Below, piece by piece: positions 11,821-21,144 of a stretch of 64,000 nt of DNA. The stretch spans positions 9,847,932-9,911,931 of the forward strand of contig CM025853.1 of NCBI GenBank assembly GCA_003952965.2. Reading direction: 5' to 3'. The position numbers and the translations under genes were made by a program. Position 1 is the stretch's first letter. Every line of letters starts with the position of its first letter. Below the pieces are notes generated by a model. That model did not search any database. It had not been told where the DNA came from and was given only the letters and a program-made list of their open reading frames with translations. Source of the stretch: Morella rubra. Its lineage: Eukaryota > Streptophyta > Magnoliopsida > Fagales > Myricaceae.

Positions 11821-12344
11821 TCCGATAATCACAAATCAACCTAATTGCTCCCCATCAATCGACCTACTTGCCTCCGAAAAATAAAAAATCTCCAAATTTG
11901 AACCATAAACTCGTGGATGAACTCCTAACATATTAAAAGAATAAAAATCATGCTGTTCGATTTTTGAGACAAAACGTCCTGCTTGCTTAAAAAATAAAAT
12001 TGATCCAATACGAGCTCCTCAACATTCTGAACAACAACCTAGTTGCATGCGAACTCTAAATCTCACTTATTCATGTCCTAATCAAGGTTTCGAGATAAAA
12101 ACGACCTACTAGCTTAAAAATTTAAGTTGATCCAATGCGTACTCAACAATCTCTTGAACAATAACTCAGTTGCATGTGAATTCCAATTCTCACTAAATCT
12201 TGTCCTAATCCAGGTTTCGAACTTTGTATCTCAAGTACTAAATACTCTCTCTTAGTGACTAAATATACCCTAATCTCACTACTAATTACAAACAAGAGAG
12301 TATAAATAATATGCATGTGATGTTTGAAAGCTCGGGATGTGACA
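11821..12344 (-). repeat. 5' LTR remnant of gypsy 1 fused to RNase H
   Basis: The first ~524 bp of the gypsy LTR, aligning with 5196-4690 of the 3' LTR. At about 11821 the LTR sequence (GATTATCGG) passes directly into the RNase H motif (GGAGGGGTATTGATG). A deletion has therefore removed the rest of the LTR, the primer site, gag, protease and RT. A short GGAG/GGGG overlap at the junction suggests microhomology-mediated joining. Confidence 0.8.
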
Positions 12345-12905
12345 CTTATCCTTTTCTCCCTCTCTTTTTGATGATGCTAAAGAGGGAGAAGCATATGTAC
12401 TTTTGTCGTATTCGTAGACGTTGAGATACAGTAGATAAATTCCATTTCATTGCAATTTCATATATCTTTGTAATTGTTCGACTCTGATGGATATATGATT
12501 GCTTGTTTTGGATGAATTTTGTGTCAATTCTTTCTATCCTTACTTAGCTCTGATTTGATTATGGTATCTTATTTTCGCTCACATGCAAAGCTTCGTCATT
12601 GACTACGAGGTAGTATTCCTAAAACTCTAAAGTACTTGTTAATTCAAAAATATTGAAGTGTCTGTGATCTAAAATCGTACTATGGAGTTTGAGAAGTTTG
12701 GAGGATGATATAGAAGTGTTTCTAACGGGTTCATAAGTTTTGGAAACCTCAAAATACAAAGGAGACTCTTGCAAAATTTTCTAAAAATCCAAAGCCCTTT
12801 GCAACAAACTATTTTGAAAAACCACCGCTTGTTCTCATGGGGAGCTTTTTGCTTTCATTGCAAAGATCCTTAAAAAGGAATTTGTCATCATCAGAAGTGG
12901 GAGAT
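12345..12905 (+). mobile_element. 3' noncoding end of SIRE-like element A with polypurine tract
   Basis: This resumes after the CTTAT duplication with CTTTTCTCCCTCTCTTTTTG, then a purine-rich AAAGAGGGAGAAG box (12379-12391), a combination familiar from SIRE/Maximus 3' regions. It ends with the polypurine tract AAGTGGGAGAT (12895-12905) directly before the LTR start. The tract primes plus-strand DNA synthesis. No coding frame is evident. Confidence 0.75.
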
Positions 12906-14327
12906 TGTAAGCCCAAGGTTGATCTCGAGCTATATAACTCGATTTTGATGATAACAAATGACAAAACACTTTGGAGCATTTTTAGGATGTGTGGTTGTCA
13001 GTCCACTATTCGATTAAGAGTACTTAATTGTATTTAATCATTATCGTTAATTTATTATACCCTACATTTGATTTTAACAACATTGCATGCACCTAAACTA
13101 TGATATTTTTCATTGTAGGAGTTTTCGTGTTGAATTAAAAAAGATTGGATATCAAAAAGCACTGAAAAAACTCCAACTGCCAAGAAAGTGTCAACACATA
13201 GGAAGCAAAGTAACGACACATAAGATGATGGTGTTGACACATGGTTGACATGGTGCCGACACATAGCACAAAAGCCAGACTGCCATTTTGGATGGTGTCG
13301 ACACATGGGAAGAAAGTGTCTACACATGTGAAGATGGTGTCGACACATGGTGAAGGAAGTGTCAACACATGTAAAGATGGTGTCGACACATGGTGAAGGA
13401 AGTGTCGACACATGCCACAGGCACCTGCAAGCAAGTTCTAGACTTGATGAAGGTGTCGACACATAGGTGTATACGTGTCGACACATATTGCGGGAACGTT
13501 TTTTTTAAAACGATGCTCAGCACACAAATCAAGCCCATGTGGCACTTAGGGAAACCCTCCAACATTCCAAAAAGGCCCTTTGGACTCCTCAAGACTGAAG
13601 ACCTATAAAGGGAACCTTATGGAGAGAGAAAAAGAAAACTTTTGCACACTTTTGTCTCCACACATCATATTTGTCGACTAAACTTTCAAAAAGAGAGAGA
13701 AAAACGCAAAAGACTGAGGCTGCACATTTTCCTAGAAGCTCTGGTCTACTATTGCTGTCGTCGTCGTCATCAGATCCTGTATTGTAGCCATTTATTAAGC
13801 TTTGTTTTGCTGATTTGGCTTTGAGAGTTATTGTTTATTCATTCATCCCATGAAACTTTGAGAAACCTTTGAGTGTGGGATGCACTTGGGCCTACCCATG
13901 AGGATAGAAGAAATCTCATAGGCTTTGAGATTTGTGACGAGTTTAAGAGTGAGCTTAGGAAAACCCTTATAATGGTTACATAGCACCTGGAAACTTAGTT
14001 GTAGACACTATTGGATTATAGGGGAGAAGCACAAGGAAGGCAAAAGCCTTGGGGTGGACGTAGGCAAGTCTTGGCCGAACCACCTAAAAATAGCGGTGTT
14101 ATCTCTCTTCCCTATTCTCGTACTTATTGCTTTCATTTATTGCTTCTTGGTCATTATCACTTTACTATTTAATGTTTATCGTTGAGGTTGTCATGAAACA
14201 TGTTCAGATCTGTGTTTTATTTGCTAAACCAAAGAGATATTTTTCAGATCTGTGTTCTTATCAAAAATGGGCATAAATATTTGATAATCTTAATTTATCC
14301 CCCCTTGGGTTGATTTTTGGACTCACA
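12906..14327 (+). repeat. 3' LTR of SIRE-like element A
   Basis: It starts TGTAAGCCCAAGGTTGATC and ends TTGGACTCACA, 1.42 kb. It is about 200 bp longer than the solo LTR at 5350, mainly because the palindrome array (13185-13488) is expanded. TATA-like CTATAAAGGG is at 13603-13612. Downstream are GTAGGCAAGTC (~14060) and the terminal TATCCCCCCTTGGGTTG box. All these landmarks recur in the solo LTR. Confidence 0.85.
13185..13488. promoter_or_regulatory. Expanded palindrome array in the SIRE-like A LTR
   Basis: About 13 copies of GTGTCGACACA or one-step variants in 300 bp. Between 13291 and 13417 they form three tandem 42-43 bp units (starting 13291, 13333 and 13376), each with two palindromes about 21 bp apart. 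GTGTCAACAC and GTGTTGACAC variants alternate with perfect copies. The last perfect copy (13475-13484) ends 120 bp before the TATA box at 13604. The array expands or contracts between LTR copies (3 copies at 5633, 2 at 21145), as a tandem regulatory repeat would. Confidence 0.65.
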
Positions 14328-14541
14328 AAAAATAAAAAATAAAAATTGTTGTTTACATTAATAAATCCGGTCCTATTCGGTCCAAAGCAGTTCCCAAAAG
14401 GCATGGACTGGACCACACAAGATATAACTGATTTTTCAAATCCGGTCCGGATCAGACCAGATTTGGACCATTAAGACCACAAATCCGGTCCAGTTTTGTG
14501 GTCCGGTCCTATCTGCAGTCCAATTTTGTTCAGCCCTAGTG
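14328..14541. mobile_element. hAT-like MITE fragment (right end)
   Basis: AT-rich at its left edge, then repeated CCGGTCC/GGACCGG motifs, ending CAGTCCAATTTTGTTCAGCCCTA at 14541. Read on the minus strand the end is TAGGGCTGAACAAAATTGG, which resembles termini of hAT-type elements that carry ACCGG-rich subterminal repeats. No matching left terminus or 8-bp duplication is visible, so it is truncated. It lies between the SIRE-like LTR end and the broken start of gypsy 2. Confidence 0.45.
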
Positions 14542-14544
14542 GTG

Positions 14545-15060
14545 ACAGGTACTTTTTCACTTTCTTGTGGGTTAGTAGCCATGTTGTTTGATACTTGTGC
14601 TACGCATTCTTTTATTTCACAGAATTGCGTAAATAGACTTGGATTGTTGGTAGAACCTTTATTTGTTAGACTTGATGTGGTAACTCCCTTGGGGATAAAT
14701 AGTATATGTACCAAGACGATCAAGAAGTTTCCAATGGAAATTGCAGGATGGATATAGCCTATAGATTTGACAATCCTGGATATGGGTAACTTTGATGTGA
14801 TTCTTGGCATGGATTGGTTATTTGGTTATCATGTAACATTAGATTTTCATGCAAAGGAAGTAAGTTTACTTGTGCCTGGACAAAAGAGAATTTAGTTCAT
14901 AAAGGTCAAGAAAGTGATTCCTAGACCTAGAAAGGAATTTCCTCAGGTACGATTAATATTTGCATTGAAAGCTTGGAAAAGTGTGGTTAATGAAGCTTAG
15001 GCTTTTCTAGTTTCAATTGCTGGAATTCAAGAAGGAAAAAAGAAGTTAGAAACCATACTA
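14545..15060 (+). pseudogene. Gypsy 2 aspartic protease and linker
   Basis: The frame 14539-14757 shows LFDTCATHSFISQNCVNRLG at ~14584-14645. In gypsy 3 the same site reads DTGATHSF, so the active-site Gly is Cys here (GGT to TGT), which would abolish protease activity. The block continues with NFDVILGMDWL-type sequence near 14788-14820 and an RT leader. Retroviral-type proteases act as dimers to process the Gag-Pol polyprotein. Confidence 0.75.
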
Positions 15061-16110
15061 GTGATCTGTGAGTGTCAAGATGTCTTTCCAGAAGAACTAC
15101 CCGGATTACCACTAGTAAGAGAAATTGAAATTGAAATTTCATGGATACCAACTACTACAACTTTGTCAAAAGCTACATATAAGATTGCACCAGCTGAGCT
15201 AAAGGAATTAAATGAACATTTGCAAGATTTATTACAAAAAGGATATATTATACCTAGTGTTTCACCTTGGGGAACTCTAGTGTTATTTGTCAAAAAGAAT
15301 GACGGTACAATGAGAATGTGAATAGATTATTGAGAGCTGAATAAGGTTACTATTAGGAATAAGTATCCTTTACCTAGGATTGATGATTTTTTTGATCAAT
15401 TGAATGGTGCTAAAATATTTTCTAAGATTGATCTTAAGTCAGGATATCATCAATTCAGAATCAGGAAGGAAGATATTCCAAAGACAACTTTTCGTGCCTG
15501 GTATGGCCATTACGAATTCCTGGTAATGCCTTTTGGATTAACAAATGCTCATGCTGCATTTATGGATTTGATGCATAGGGTATTTAGAGACTTTTCTGGA
15601 TCATTTTGTGGTAGTATTATTGATGATATATTGATATACTCTAGGAGTAAGGAAGAGCATGAGAATCATTTGAGAAAAGGTTGAGGGATGAACAGTTATA
15701 TGGCTCAAAATGTGATTTTTGGTTAAATGAATTAGCATTTCTAGGACATATTATTTCGATTGAAGTTATATCAGTTGAACCCAGAAAAGTAGAGGCAGTA
15801 TTAATGTAGGAAGGGAAAGTTATTGCTTATGCATCACGATAGCTCAAGACACATGAGAATAATTATCCCACTCATGATTTAGAATTGCTAGCTGTAGTGT
15901 TTGCACTGAAACTTTGGAGACATTAATGGAGTTAAGTGTGAAATCTATACAGATCGTAAGAGTTTGAAATATTTCTTTAAGAAGGAGTTGAATCAAAGAA
16001 GATGGTTTAATCCTATGATTGTACCATCAATTGATCCTGAAAGGCAAATGTTGTGGCAGATGCATGAGTAGGAAGTTTATGGAAGGAAAAGAAAGGAGTC
16101 AGAAGTTGAA
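15061..16110 (+). pseudogene. Gypsy 2 reverse transcriptase and RNase H (first copy)
   Basis: Frame 15061-15321 (CQDVFPEELPGLPLVREIE) leads into RT; a TGA at ~15319 and another at ~15331 interrupt it. Frame 15400-15684 holds [36 protein letters not shown] and the catalytic block [10 protein letters not shown] (~15618-15647, equivalent to FIDD in gypsy 3). RNase H remnants follow (THDLELLAVVFALKLW near 15870-15920, KCEIYTDRKSLKYF near 15935-15975). It ends in the connection MWQMHE-like region at ~16070. Confidence 0.8.
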
Positions 16111-16305
16111 CCACATTGAAAATCTTCATAGAGAAATTATTTGAATTAAGGATAGGATATGGCTTTGAATACCCATACTTGACAAAAGCTCAAGACAACT
16201 CGAACCAGCTGAATTGCTGGAATGATTAGGAAGTATCAAGATGTTGCTAAGATTGGATTTCATTGGCTTCATAGACATATGGATGTGTTTCTTGGGGAAG
16301 ATTTG

Positions 16306-17020
16306 TCAAAAAGAATGGGTACAATGAAATCTGAATAAGGTTACATTAGGAAAATATCCTTTACCTAGGATTGATGAGATCAATTAATGGTATTTTTTAA
16401 GATTGATTTAAGTCAGGATATCATCAATTCAGAATCAGGAAGTATTCCAAAGACATATGGCCATTACGAATTCCTTGTAATGCCTTTTGGATTAACAAAT
16501 GCTAATTTATGGATTTGATGCATTATTTAGAGACTTTGTGGATCATTTTGTGGTAGTACTTATTGATGGTATATTGATATACTCTAGGAGTGAAGGAAGA
16601 GCATGAGAATCATTTTTGGTTTTGCAAAGGTGAGGGATGAACAGTTTATATGGTAAGTTCTCAAAATGTGATTTTTGCATTTCTAGGACTATTATTTCGA
16701 TTGAAGTTATACAGTTGAACCCAGAAAAGTAGAGGCAGTGTTTGATTCACGATAGCCATGAGAAAGATTTAGAATTAGCTTAGTGTTTGCACTGAAACTT
16801 TGGAGACATTATCTGTATGGAGTTAAGTGTGAAATCTATACAGATCATAAGAGTTTGAAATATTTCTTTACTCAGAAGGAGTTGAATATGAGGGAGAAGA
16901 TGGTTGGAGTTAATCAAGGACTATGATTGTACCATCAATTATCATCCTGAAAGGCAAATGTTGTGGCAGATGCCTGAGTAGGAAGTTTATGGAAGGAAAA
17001 GAAAGGAGTCAGAAGTTGTC
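16306..17020 (+). repeat. Second, gap-ridden copy of the gypsy 2 RT/RNase H segment
   Basis: This segment repeats 15288-16105 in the same orientation: VKKNGTM, the [13 protein letters not shown] region, [16 protein letters not shown] (~16458-16505), LIDGILIYSR (~16560-16590), RNase H and the connection. It has lost many short pieces of about 3-15 bp relative to the first copy, so no frame survives. About 200 bp of unrelated or scrambled sequence (16106-16305) lies between the copies. After 17020 the sequence rejoins the normal gypsy order at the integrase leader. Confidence 0.75.
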
Positions 17021-18120
17021 TCTTGAATTGGAAAAGGATATGGAAAGAATGAGATTGAATTACTTTTGGATGAGGAAGTGAAACAATTAATGCATTGACA
17101 ATTCAATCTTCATTACAGGATTGGATTAAGGATGGTAGGCTCAAGACCCAATAGTTAAAGAACTTGTGGAAAATCAGAGGTAGTGATTAAGAATGATGGA
17201 CTGGCATACTTTAGAGAAAGGATAGTGGTTCTAGACAATAAGAAGATTAAGGAACAAATACTGCAAGAAGCTCATAGGTCAAAGTATTCAATGCATCCAG
17301 GTTCCACAAGGATGTACCAAGATTTGAAAGCTAAGTTTTGGTGGCCTGGGATGAAAGAGAGATAGCAGAGTTTGTTAGTAGATGTTTGATTTGCCAACAA
17401 GTGAAAGCTGAACATCAGAAACCTGCAGGATTGTTACAACCTTTACAGATCCAGTATGGAAATGGGATGATATTGCTATGGATTTTGTAGTTGGGTTACC
17501 AAGAGCATTGACTGGACAAGATGCTATTTGGGTTATCATAGATCGTTGACAAAATCAGCTCATTTCATTCCTATTAAGGTTAGTTATACTTCTGAGAAGT
17601 TGGCAGAGTTATACATTAAGGAAATTGTACGACTTCATGGAATACCTAGTTCTATAGTTTCTGATCGAGATACGATTTTACCTCGAGAATTTGGAATGGA
17701 TTCCAAAAAGCATTAGGTACTCAGTTGAAGTTTAGTACTGCATTTCATCCTCAAACTGATGGTCAATCAGAAAGAGTCATTCAAATCTTAGAGGATATGT
17801 TGAGAGCTTGTGTTTTGGAATTCAAGGGATCTTGGATTCAATATTTGCCACTTATAGAATTTGCTTATAACAATACATATCATACCAGTATTCAGATGGC
17901 ACCATACGAAGCTCTTTATGGACAGAAATGTAGAACACCTTTGTTTTGGGATGAAGTAGGAGAAATACAAATGATTGGATCTGACCTAATCCAAAGACAT
18001 GTGAAAAGGTAGAACTGATCAAGGAAAGGTTGAAGGTAGCTCAGAGTAGACAAAAGAGTTATGCTGATAATCGTAGACAACCGTTAGAATTTGAAGAAGG
18101 AGATAAAGTATTCTAAAGGT
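17021..18120 (+). pseudogene. Gypsy 2 integrase
   Basis: Frames 17183-17365, 17528-17716 and 17725-18012 together cover the HHCC finger ([10 protein letters not shown] ~17270-17300; [11 protein letters not shown] ~17384-17415), the core start ([19 protein letters not shown]), SIVSDRDTI with the second catalytic Asp (~17652-17680), and STAFHPQTDGQSERVIQ with the catalytic Glu (~17731-17782). The C-terminal part MAPYEALYGQKCRTPLFWDE follows (~17897-17955). One-base deletions at ~17358, 17450, 17545 and 17715 break it into pieces. Confidence 0.85.
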
Positions 18121-18574
18121 GATCCTTATGAAAGAAGTTAAGAGATTTGGAAGAAAGGAAAGTTGAGTCCTTGATATGTTGGACCATTTGAGAAATTACA
18201 TAAGGTAGGAGTAACAACTTATCAGTTAGCCTTACCGCCAGAATTGGAAGGAGTACATGATACTTTTCATATATCTATGTTGAGAAATTTGTTCCAATTC
18301 CTTCCCATGTATAGATTATATGCCTTTATAGATAGCGAAGAACTTAACCTATCAGGAGCAACCGGTGGCGATATTAGATAGAAAGGATCAAGAGCTGCGT
18401 AACAGGAAGATTCCTTTAGTGAAAGTGTTATGGCAGAGTCACGATATCACGGAAGCATCATGGGAGTTAGAGGAAGACATGCGTGACAAGTATCCTCAGT
18501 TGTTTGACTAACTGGTACGTTTCTTGTGTTATGTTTAAATTCCGAGGACGTAATTGATTTTAAGTGGGGGAGTA
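18121..18574 (+). pseudogene. Gypsy 2 integrase C-terminus, chromodomain and polypurine tract
   Basis: HDTFHISMLR (~18257-18286) is followed, across frameshifts, by QEQPVAILDRKDQELRNRKI (~18354-18410), PLVKVLWQSHDITEASWELE and DKYPQLFD with a stop near 18510. This layout (hydrophobic ILDR, PLVKVLW, W-E pair) is that of the C-terminal chromodomain of Ty3/gypsy chromoviruses. The polypurine tract AAGTGGGGGAGTA lies at 18562-18574, immediately before the LTR. Confidence 0.75.
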
Positions 18575-20879
18575 TGTCATACCCGAGCTTTAGCATAACA
18601 TGCATATTGTTTATGCTCTTGTTTGTGATTAGTAGTGCATTAGGGGGTACTTAGTGATTAAGTGAGATTATTAGTACTTGACGAACTAAGTTCAAAACCT
18701 TGATTAGGACATGATTTAGTGAGATTTGAAATTCGCATGTAACTAGGTTGTTGTTCAGGATGTTGAGGAGAACGTATTGGATCAATTTAATTTTTTAAGC
18801 TAGTAGGACGTTTTTGTCTCGAAAACCGACCACATGATTTTTATTCTTTTAATATGTTGGGAGATTATTCATAAGTTTATGGTTTAAATTTGGAGACTTT
18901 TTATTTTTTCGGAAGCAAGTAGGTCGATTAGCAGAAGCAATAGGTTGTTTAGCGATCATCGGCGGATTAGTGAAGCAATTAGCAAGACTTAGCCATTAAG
19001 CAATGAGAATTTTGGCTGCCCTAGAGAGTGACACATGTGAGGGCTAGATAGCACGACAAATCAAAGCTAGAAGCACGACGAATCGAGGTAGAAAGCATGA
19101 CTAAAAAGCTAGGACCTAGGTAGCTCGAGATGTCGACCACCAGTGGATCTAGGTGATGACTCACCTAAGCTATAGAGAGAATTTTGGCCATAGGCATGCT
19201 CAACAGCAGCTTGGGTCTTTGGGTGTCGTCGCATGGTCAATGTAGCCTTTTGAGTCACAAGAGCTAGCCTTGATACGTGTCGAGATGTGAAGAATCAAGC
19301 TTTCCTACAAATAGGGGGGCCGACCATTTAAACTTACACCTTCTCATTAGCAAATTGTGGGTAAGCTTGAGATTTGTAGTAAAGTGGAGTAGAAGGAAGA
19401 AGGAATAAATCGCTTCGAGAAGTTTAGCGAAGATCAAGCTTGATTAGAGGTAAAGTTTAGTTGGTTATCTTTGATTTCGATTCAAAAGTTTTCAAGATGA
19501 TTTGTGTGAATCTCTTGTATTTCTTATTCTAGCATCTATTGATGTTGTTAGTGTTTTTTCTATTCTTCCTATTATTTGTGTTCTTCATAATGTTCTTTAG
19601 AAGAACAAGCTCGTCACTTCTAAAAAGTATCACTTTCAAAGTTCGATTCGTTTTCAAGTTGTTTTTCAACTTTGATCAATTTATTTTCAAATTTTCTTCA
19701 AAAAATTGTTTTTCAAAGCTTGAACATATTCTTTCCTTCTGATTTCAATTCTTTTTATGTCAAAATTGGTATTTTCTATGTGGTGATTGAGCTGATTGTT
19801 AACCGAAAAATAAAAGTGTTGTTTTTTGCTTCACAACACTTTCCTTTGAGAAATGTTTTATAATGTCCCTATGATGGAAACGAGTTAAAATGTTGCATAT
19901 CATTAATGAGATGTATGGGCGTTAATTTGAGACATGCATACTTAACTTGTACGTGAGAAAGGAATATTTTGATGTTCAAGTATGGTTAAGGTGTTGCATA
20001 TCATGAATGATATGTATGGGCGTTGACATGAGACATGCATACTTAACATGACAGTACTATGCACTAGAGGATGTGTTCACATGTTGTGGCATCCTGGCCT
20101 CTCCGTTGTACGCGGAAAGATCCTTGTTAGGATAACTCACTCTAGGAGTTTGAGACCGTATTGTACTCTGGGAGTGCTGCTGCAAAGATACGAAGGTTAC
20201 TTGTAACCCGTCACTCTGGCCAAGTGATTCACTCTGAGAGTGAAAGTAAGGGTGATTTGGATGTGAAAAGATCATATTTTAAAGAATTGAGTCTTATCAT
20301 TTACTTTCTTTTTTTGTTTTTAGATTTTATTGATGAACGAGTTTTCTTCAATATCTTATCATTATATCTGCTCTTCTGTTGTACTAACCGTTAGCCATAC
20401 TGAGTCATTTGGACTCACCATTTTTTGTTAAATGTTTTGTTAGCAAATGTCTGAGGTTTACTTAGGAGAATTCACCAAGTCTATGAGCCACGGCTGGATA
20501 ATACTGGAACTAACATTTCGCGTTTGGGTCACTCACAATCTGGATGTATTAGTGGAAGGTCAGGGTCATCATTGGATCAACCCGAATTCTGACGACTTTG
20601 TGAACCTGCCATATTTAAGCGATTCCGATGGCGAGAACTAGAGACTTTCAGATTATGTTTCCTTAGTCTTTCAGCTGTAGTTTCCCTTTTTACTTTAGTA
20701 TGTACATTATAGAAAGTTGGTCCTCTTTTGTAATACCTTGGTATTAACAAAAGGTCCTTAATGTGTTTTGCTTAGTATCTTGTTGCTTTATCGATCCTCC
20801 CATGGCCATAACCTCAGTTTAATAGCTGCGTCCATTACTATAAGACAGCGCTAGAGGTCTTCACGGTCCGGCTATTGCA
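18575..20879 (+). repeat. 3' LTR of gypsy 2
   Basis: It starts TGTCATACCCGAGC and ends CGGCTATTGCA, 2.3 kb. A TATA-like ACAAATAGGG lies at ~19305-19315. A U-rich stretch (19530-19770), a paired GATATGTATGGGCGTTGA repeat around 19905-20035, and the intact 64-codon ORF (20447-20641) follow. The LTR ends about 240 bp after that ORF's stop. Confidence 0.9.
20447..20641 (+). CDS. Conserved 64-residue ORF inside the gypsy LTR (gypsy 2 copy, intact)
   Basis: ATG to TAG with no interruption: starts MSEVYLGEFTKSM, contains LELTFRVWVTHNLDVLVEGQ and ends with the acidic SDSDGEN. Against the intact copy at 39905-40099 my codon alignment finds 26 codons differing only synonymously and 23 changing an amino acid, out of 64. 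Drift alone would give a much larger share of replacements, so the frame was probably selected before the copies died. There is no signal peptide or obvious membrane segment, and I recognise no known domain. Bases before the ATG read TTGTTAGCAA, not the CAG seen in the other copies. Confidence 0.55.
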   Translation: MSEVYLGEFTKSMSHGWIILELTFRVWVTHNLDVLVEGQGHHWINPNSDDFVNLPYLSDSDGEN

Positions 20880-21144
20880 TTAATGAACCAATATTTTGTT
20901 CGTATACTATACTACCAAGTTAATATATTAACAGCATGGTATTTCATTTAACGAAAATGAGGTCATCGAACATATATGTACGAACATGTTGACGTTGTAT
21001 GTTATTTTTTGCAACTTGCATTGCCAAATTTAATGAACCAATATTTTGTCCGTATATACTATACTACCAAGTTATATTAAAAGCATGTTATTTCATTTAG
21101 ACAAAATGATGTCATCGAACATATATGTTCAGAACATGGTGACG
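20880..21144 (+). repeat. Imperfect tandem duplication of about 150 bp
   Basis: TTAATGAACCAATATTTTG at 20880 recurs at 21031. The following bases (CCGTATA...CTACCAAGTTA, TTTCATTTA, GTCATCGAACATATATGT) also repeat in order with small gaps. The second copy leads directly into the SIRE-like palindrome region. AT-rich, noncoding, origin not recognised. Confidence 0.7.

Larger units (their letters stand above)
2856..12344 (-). mobile_element. Gypsy 1: nested, decayed chromodomain-type Ty3/gypsy element
   Basis: The element is bounded by the direct repeat CTTAT (2851-2855 and 12345-12349). The minus-strand LTR start TGTCACATCCCGAGC lies at 12344 and the LTR end GGCTATTACA at 2856. In its own 5'-3' order it has a 5' LTR remnant (12344-11821), RNase H, integrase and chromodomain (11820-10060), then a 4.7 kb nested insertion (10054-5350), the chromodomain end, a polypurine tract (5210-5197) and the 3' LTR (5196-2856). 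Gag, protease and most RT are missing. The host site is the 3' region of SIRE-like element A. The chromodomain and integrase suggest a Tekay/Del-like chromovirus. Confidence 0.9.
14542..20879 (+). mobile_element. Gypsy 2: 5'-truncated chromodomain-type Ty3/gypsy element
   Basis: It begins inside protease (no 5' LTR or gag), runs through RT, RNase H, integrase and chromodomain, and ends with a polypurine tract and a complete 3' LTR (18575-20879). It is the same family as gypsy 1 and 3: the stretch 14545-15060 matches 37020-37530 nearly base for base apart from small gaps. A direct duplication of the RT/RNase H part (15288-16105 and 16306-17020) is a private feature. Many short deletions and stops show it is inactive. 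Confidence 0.9.

Noticed and set aside
13185..13488. CRISPR-like array of short repeats
   Set aside because: Spacing is irregular or itself repeated (42-43 bp units), repeats are degenerate, there are no cas genes, and the surroundings are plant retrotransposons.
13055..13592. Overlapping frames on both strands with repeated CVDT and MCRH peptides
   Set aside because: The repeats are translations of the TGTGTCGACACA palindrome array in an LTR. They occur in several frames and both strands and are not conserved as protein in the other LTR copies.
19539..19863. Hydrophobic frame MMLLVFFLFFLLFVFF in the gypsy LTR, also seen at 3933-4118 (-) and 34541-34726
   Set aside because: Unlike the 64-codon ORF, the frame is not kept between copies (frames shift and lengths differ). 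It reflects a U-rich stretch of the LTR.
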